Shown: positions 59,851 through 64,000 of the stretch, piece by piece
Numbering within the stretch: position 1 is the stretch's first letter
Layout: the number at the start of each line of letters is the position of its first letter
NCBI RefSeq assembly: GCF_000471905.2
Contig: NW_006498507.1
Coordinates: 3,304,172 to 3,368,171, forward strand
Source: Amborella trichopoda
Taxonomy: Eukaryota; Streptophyta; Magnoliopsida; Amborellales; Amborellaceae
DNA length: 64,000 nt
Reading direction: 5' to 3'
Translations under genes and position numbers: made by a program
Notes under the pieces: generated by a model
Told to the model about the DNA's origin: nothing
What the model saw: the letters and a program-made list of their open reading frames with translations, nothing else
Database searches by the model: none

Positions 59851-60526
59851 GGCCGAATCTTAAAAAAACTTTGTGAACCGATGGATTTGGCCAGTCATCC
59901 AAGTTTAGAAGCATGGCGAGGTAACTTGAGCGAGTCTAGGACCAACAGACTCCCCGAGTTCTCCATCACATATTACTCATATGAATTAGAGTAGGAAACT
60001 TCTAACTGGTTAACGAGATTAGTGGATACTCCAATATAGTTTTACTATGAGAAAGTTCTTAAGAAAAGCGAGATTTTGTTAAGAAAGGGGCAATATATTT
60101 TTACTATGAGAAAGTTCTTAAGAAAAGCGAGATTTTGTTAAGAAAGGGGCTGGGTCGTGGTGCACTTCGATACTTGGTTAACACATTGTGGTCTTCAATC
60201 TTGCTGACACCATCCACTAGCACCTTCAAAAGAACTAACTCCCTAATCCATATGAAAAATGGGTAGGGATCTGTCTTCACCGTTGACTTACCCAAAAAAA
60301 AAGAAAAAACTTGTTTCATTCCACTAGGGCAAGTTAATCTAAGGAAAAATTAAGGGTATGAATCACTTGAGTTTCAAAAAATTAAAAATTAAGGGTGGGA
60401 ATGAGTAGGGTGGCCTAGCTCGCCGCGGTGCAAGAGATGGACTGGGCTGGACTTGAAATTTATGTCAAGTGGCTTGGCTTAAGCCACGGTCCACCCAAGA
60501 ACCCCTAGTTTCGTCTTTTTACGATT
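59851..60526. other. Intergenic with a 59-bp tandem duplication
   Basis: Two nearly identical units, 60032-60090 and 60091-60149, start caatata and contain actatgagaaagttcttaag. The open frame 60104-60319 has no recognised domain. Confidence 0.7.
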
Positions 60527-60998
60527 TTTTTCAAAGGGATATCTACATTTGTACCGGTTTTTTAACCGTTATAACAAAAAGGCCCTAAACTAGGCTCTTA
60601 TTACTAAGAAGGATGGGATCTTCAGAATTTTTTATTTTTTGACAAATTTGCATGTGGTCCCAATGTTTCTACCGTCGGACTACGTTTAGACCTCATTTTT
60701 TAAGTTTTAAGGCGATCCGATGTTTTGAACATCGGACCGTATTTACCTGTCAAGTTTTTGAAGGTTTAAGGTGGACCTCATTTAGACTTCATTATTTGAA
60801 GCTTTAAGGCAATCTATGTTTCTAACATCGGACCGCATTTAGACTTTATTTTTTGAAAGTTTAAGGCGGTCCAAGACAAGCTTGGCAAAAAATGAAAAAT
60901 CAAGGGGACAAAGACCTTCGTATAAATATACAATATTTTTGGATCATCACGTAGTAACGGTTAAATAAAACGGTACAAATGTAATTTTCCCTTTTTTA
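60527..60998. mobile_element. Inverted-repeat element with internal repeats of about 80 bp
   Basis: The ends acatttgtaccggttttttaaccgtta (left, about 60544-60570) and taacggttaaataaaacggtacaaatgt (right) are inverted copies. Inside are three imperfect units built on atcggaccgcatttagac followed by ttttgaaagtttaaggcg. It is non-coding. Confidence 0.5.
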
Positions 60999-61206
60999 AA
61001 AGAGAACTTTTATCGGCACCTTTGAGGATCAAGGGGTTCACTGCAGACTCTGCACCCGAAAATCATTATGATACCGAGAGCAATATATGCATGCGTGTGC
61101 GTGTGCGTGTGCGTATGTGCACTTTTCCAAAAATTAGTCGAACATTGAGAATGGCTGATGATTTATCATCAACAGCTTTTCTTTTCCCCGTAAGTCATTG
61201 CCCAAG

Positions 61207-61560
61207 CTAAGTAATTACTGATACCATGTGTGCGCCAAAGACGCTACCGTAGTTTTCTGCCAAAATCTTTTTGGACAGGATTAGGAGGGTCAAGGGAGGA
61301 AGATCACAGCGTTGCTTTGTTCCCTTCCCCCTCTCATTGGAGCAGATTCGGGCATATAATTTAACTCTGATCAGAGACAGGGCTTGAGCATCATGAGGAC
61401 AATCGGAAGCCTCAACCGAAGCATCTCCAATGAAAACGAGATTGACATGCTGAATTGACAATGGCCGAATCTTCTTGGCCCCATCGGAGAATTTTTTGAA
61501 GAAAATGTGTAAGGTGAGGAAACCAAGCCATTTTTCCTGAACTGTGCTTGAAGCAGACAT
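61207..61560 (-). CDS. Unassigned ORF (117 aa)
   Basis: A frame of mixed, non-repetitive composition (starts MSASSTVQEKWLGFLTLH, includes HDAQALSLIRVKLYARICSN) looks more protein-like than the other short frames nearby. I do not recognise a family. It could be an exon of an old gene or transposon. There are no obvious splice partners on either side, and no evidence of expression. Confidence 0.25.
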   Translation of the reverse strand: MSASSTVQEKWLGFLTLHIFFKKFSDGAKKIRPLSIQHVNLVFIGDASVEASDCPHDAQALSLIRVKLYARICSNERGKGTKQRCDLPPLTLLILSKKILAENYGSVFGAHMVSVIT

Positions 61561-62040
61561 AGGAGGATTGAAAAGTGAGGAATGGACCTCTTGAATTCAT
61601 CAATGTTGAAGATACATTACTTATCATTTTAGCATAGGCAATTAACTCTTTCACCAATGCTACTTCAATGACATTCAAAAGTCGATTGCTAAAAATAACA
61701 CTATAACAACTGGAATAAACTGCAATTTCAAGCTACATTTTTAGAAATCAATTAAGAAGAAAATATACAGGAGAGGCAAAACCAAAATACCATGCCCCAT
61801 ATGCACCTGAAACTGAAAAAAATAAAATAAAATGCAATAGAAAAATCAATTCCCAAGTGAGGAAATGGGTATCAACTCCCAAAAAAAAACAGAGAAAACC
61901 AAAAAAAACAAAAAAAATGTCTTAGCTCCAATAAAACCTAGCACATAAAGCCATAAATAGAAGCAATACATTGACTTAAAAGAAAAGAAATAGAAACAAT
62001 ACTTTGACTTAAAAGAAAAAGAAAGGGGAAAAAATAAAAG
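61561..62040. other. AT-rich intergenic, no gene seen
   Basis: A-rich low complexity. Nothing recognised. Confidence 0.45.
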
Positions 62041-62042
62041 GA

Positions 62043-63190
62043 AAATATCTCTTTATCCCCTATTTTTAATTTTCATATCTCATGAATACCATGAATAGAA
62101 AATATTACTTGTAAGCAAAAGGTCTTCATCTTTTCTATCTTACAACTCCTTGGACCCTTTTGACTATAAATTTTTTACTCAAACAAACACTAAAATGACA
62201 CTCTATTCAAACTCCATTTCTCTCACTAAAACTCCATCTCTCTCTTCGCTTCTTGATGAGTTTACCGGCCAAGGGAATTAGCTTGAGCTCGAACACGAGC
62301 ACACCTTCTTATTTGTGAGAGAGAGATAGGGTTTTAGAGAGAGATGAAGTTTGAGATTTAGAGAGAGATGGAGTTTTGAGAGAGAGATGATGATATGAGA
62401 AAGAGAGAGAGATAGAGTTTGGGTTTTTAAAAGATGGAGTTTTGAGAGAGGGGTTAAGGGAAAGGTTTGTATGCTTCCCTTACAATATAGAAGTTCTATC
62501 TTCCTCCTCATCCAACCGTCTATTCTGAATAGCGGGCTAAGATTGCCCCAATCACAATGTCACATCTGTATACTATTTTATTTTTAATTTTTTTTCTATA
62601 AATTATTTTGGTACCAAAATTTGTACATCCATTCCTCTATTAAACTTGCACAAGTTAAAAAAATATATATATATTTTCAATAAAATAAAATAATCAAAAT
62701 ACCCCTGAAAGTTTTAAGGGATATTTTGGTCATTATATTTTATCGAAAATTTATTTTTAATATTTTTTATAGGTGCTCCCCAAGGAGAAGATGACACGTA
62801 CAAAATTTCATATTTATACAATTTATATATATAAAAATAAAAATAAAATACTTTAAGACGTCGGATTTAAGATCAAACGATGATTGACTCTCTTGATTAA
62901 AATTGGACGGCTGAATGGTAAGAGGAGGATAGAACTTCTATGCTGTAGGGGGAGCATAGAAGCTTGCCCTTAAGAGAGAAAGGATGATGTGATAGAGAGA
63001 TGGAGTTTGAGAAGGAAAGAGAGATAGAGTCATTTCATAAGTTGTTGAGGTCACTAATACATGGTCAAAAAGGTTTAGGGGGTTAGAAGATAGAAAAGAT
63101 ATAGTCATTTTGCTAGCAAGTAATATTTTCAATTCTTGAGTCTCATGAAATGTAGAAGTTAAAAATAGGGGACAATAGAATATTTTTTCA
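62043..63190. mobile_element. Nested inverted-repeat element
   Basis: The outer arms 62043-62258 and 62968-63190 are inverted copies; for example, tcccctatttttaattttca is answered by agttaaaaataggggacaat, and aatattacttgtaagcaaaa by ttttgctagcaagtaatatt. Between them lie a GA-rich tract (62310-62460) and a family-F foldback element at about 62461-62966, with arms atagaagttctatcttcctc / gaggatagaacttctatgct and centre caaaatacccctgaaag / agggatattttggtca. Confidence 0.6.
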
Positions 63191-63569
63191 AAAATAAATC
63201 CTAAAAAAATACAAATTTCGTCTTGGAAAAAATAATATAAGAAAAATCCAAAAAATAAGTTCTTGCCCTGCCTGAAAAAACCAACCCTAAATCAAGAGAA
63301 TCTGATGTTAGTATTTTGCTTTAAAAAATATGAGGTGTTAATTGAAAATAATATAATTCCAAAACTATAGTCTTAGAGAACTAGGGGATCTTTAGCCCCA
63401 CATTGGAGGATGAAGAACCCAACGACATGCCTAAATATGTGATACCCCAACGCCTATTGCGCGGGGAATGGTGGCTCATGCAGAGCACGCGACGTGAGCT
63501 TGTGTGATAGTGCAAGGGCATTTGACTTACAATTTTCATTTTATATGTATTGTTGATCCAGGCAAATAC
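63191..63569. other. Intergenic, no gene confirmed
   Basis: AT-rich, then a GC-richer stretch (63390-63520) that contains an snRNA-promoter-like string (ccccacattgg, then ctaaatatg). No snRNA body was recognised downstream. Confidence 0.35.
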
Positions 63570-63990
63570 TGATCGGAGGTGTTAAAGAGGTGCTAAAAAA
63601 TATAAAAATATGAAAAGTATGTAAAAAATATATTGAATTTAAAAATCTTAAAAATGGATTTTAAAATATTGATTTTTTATTTTAAGGGTATTTTTGAAAT
63701 TTTTTAAAAATGGAAAAATATAAAACTAAGTATTCATGATCAAAACATTTTCCAATTTTTCTCAAAAGGATAAAAAAATTCAAAAAATCATTACAAACAA
63801 ATCCTTTTTTTTATTATTTATAGATTTTATTAATTTTTGAATATTTTTCAAAATATTCAACCGGATCACCAAAATCAGAACCAGCCAACACCGAGTTCCA
63901 ATCTAACCACCCACCAGAATTAGTCAGTACCCGGTTCCGAGTTGAACCAACCAATATTGCGAACACTGCTCGAGCATGATGCTGACCAAG
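63570..63990 (-). repeat. Unclassified dispersed repeat (family C), inverted copy
   Basis: Read on the minus strand it matches 6700-7115: ggttcaactcggaaccgggt, tgatccggttgaatatttt, then the central ccttttgagaaaaattgg region. The copy runs almost to the window edge. Confidence 0.45.
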
Positions 63991-64000
63991 TCTGTGAGCT

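Overview
This is nuclear DNA of a flowering plant. Two genes with many introns (GT..AG borders, exons joining in phase) encode proteins of plant-typical families. The rest is AT-rich and full of decayed plant transposons and endogenous plant pararetrovirus DNA. I see no prokaryotic operons, organellar gene clusters, rRNA or CRISPR arrays. The species cannot be named from the sequence.

Layout. 1-9400 is intergenic, with inverted-repeat (foldback) elements, a short LINE insertion with a 14-bp target-site duplication, and a chain of Mutator-like MITEs, one nested inside another. 9400-21930 is a plus-strand gene for a CDK-like serine/threonine kinase (At1g54610 type): seven coding exons, 599 residues, an upstream ORF ending 7 nt before the start, and introns filled with MITEs and LINE tails. 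21930-26080 is intergenic and holds a decayed gene of the NO VEIN-like / histidine-kinase-type ATPase family interrupted by a copia LTR. 26080-30400 holds a MITE and a 5'-incomplete Ty1/copia element (minus strand). 31386-37667 is a minus-strand gene for a BAR-domain protein (At2g33490 type), ten coding exons and 621 residues. 38300-45040 is repeat-rich intergenic DNA.

45060-57706 is the most unusual block: a rearranged cluster of an endogenous caulimovirid (plant pararetrovirus). It has an inverted coat-protein fragment, two head-to-tail partial genomes (A and B) and the beginning of a third (C). The visible parts add up to one unit of about 8.2 kb in the order intergenic promoter, tRNA-Met primer site, movement protein, coat protein with zinc knuckle, aspartic protease, reverse transcriptase, RNase H and an extra 3' ORF. 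All replication genes are broken, and A and B share the same inactivating stop codons. Two assembly gaps (N) bound or interrupt the cluster.

57936-64000 is intergenic: a LINE fragment with a poly(A) tail, a tandem duplication, two inverted-repeat elements (one nested in a larger inverted repeat) and one unassigned ORF.

The two host genes are independent: a membrane-anchored CDK-type kinase and a membrane-curving BAR protein. Both have GA-rich stretches upstream. Nothing suggests that they act together.
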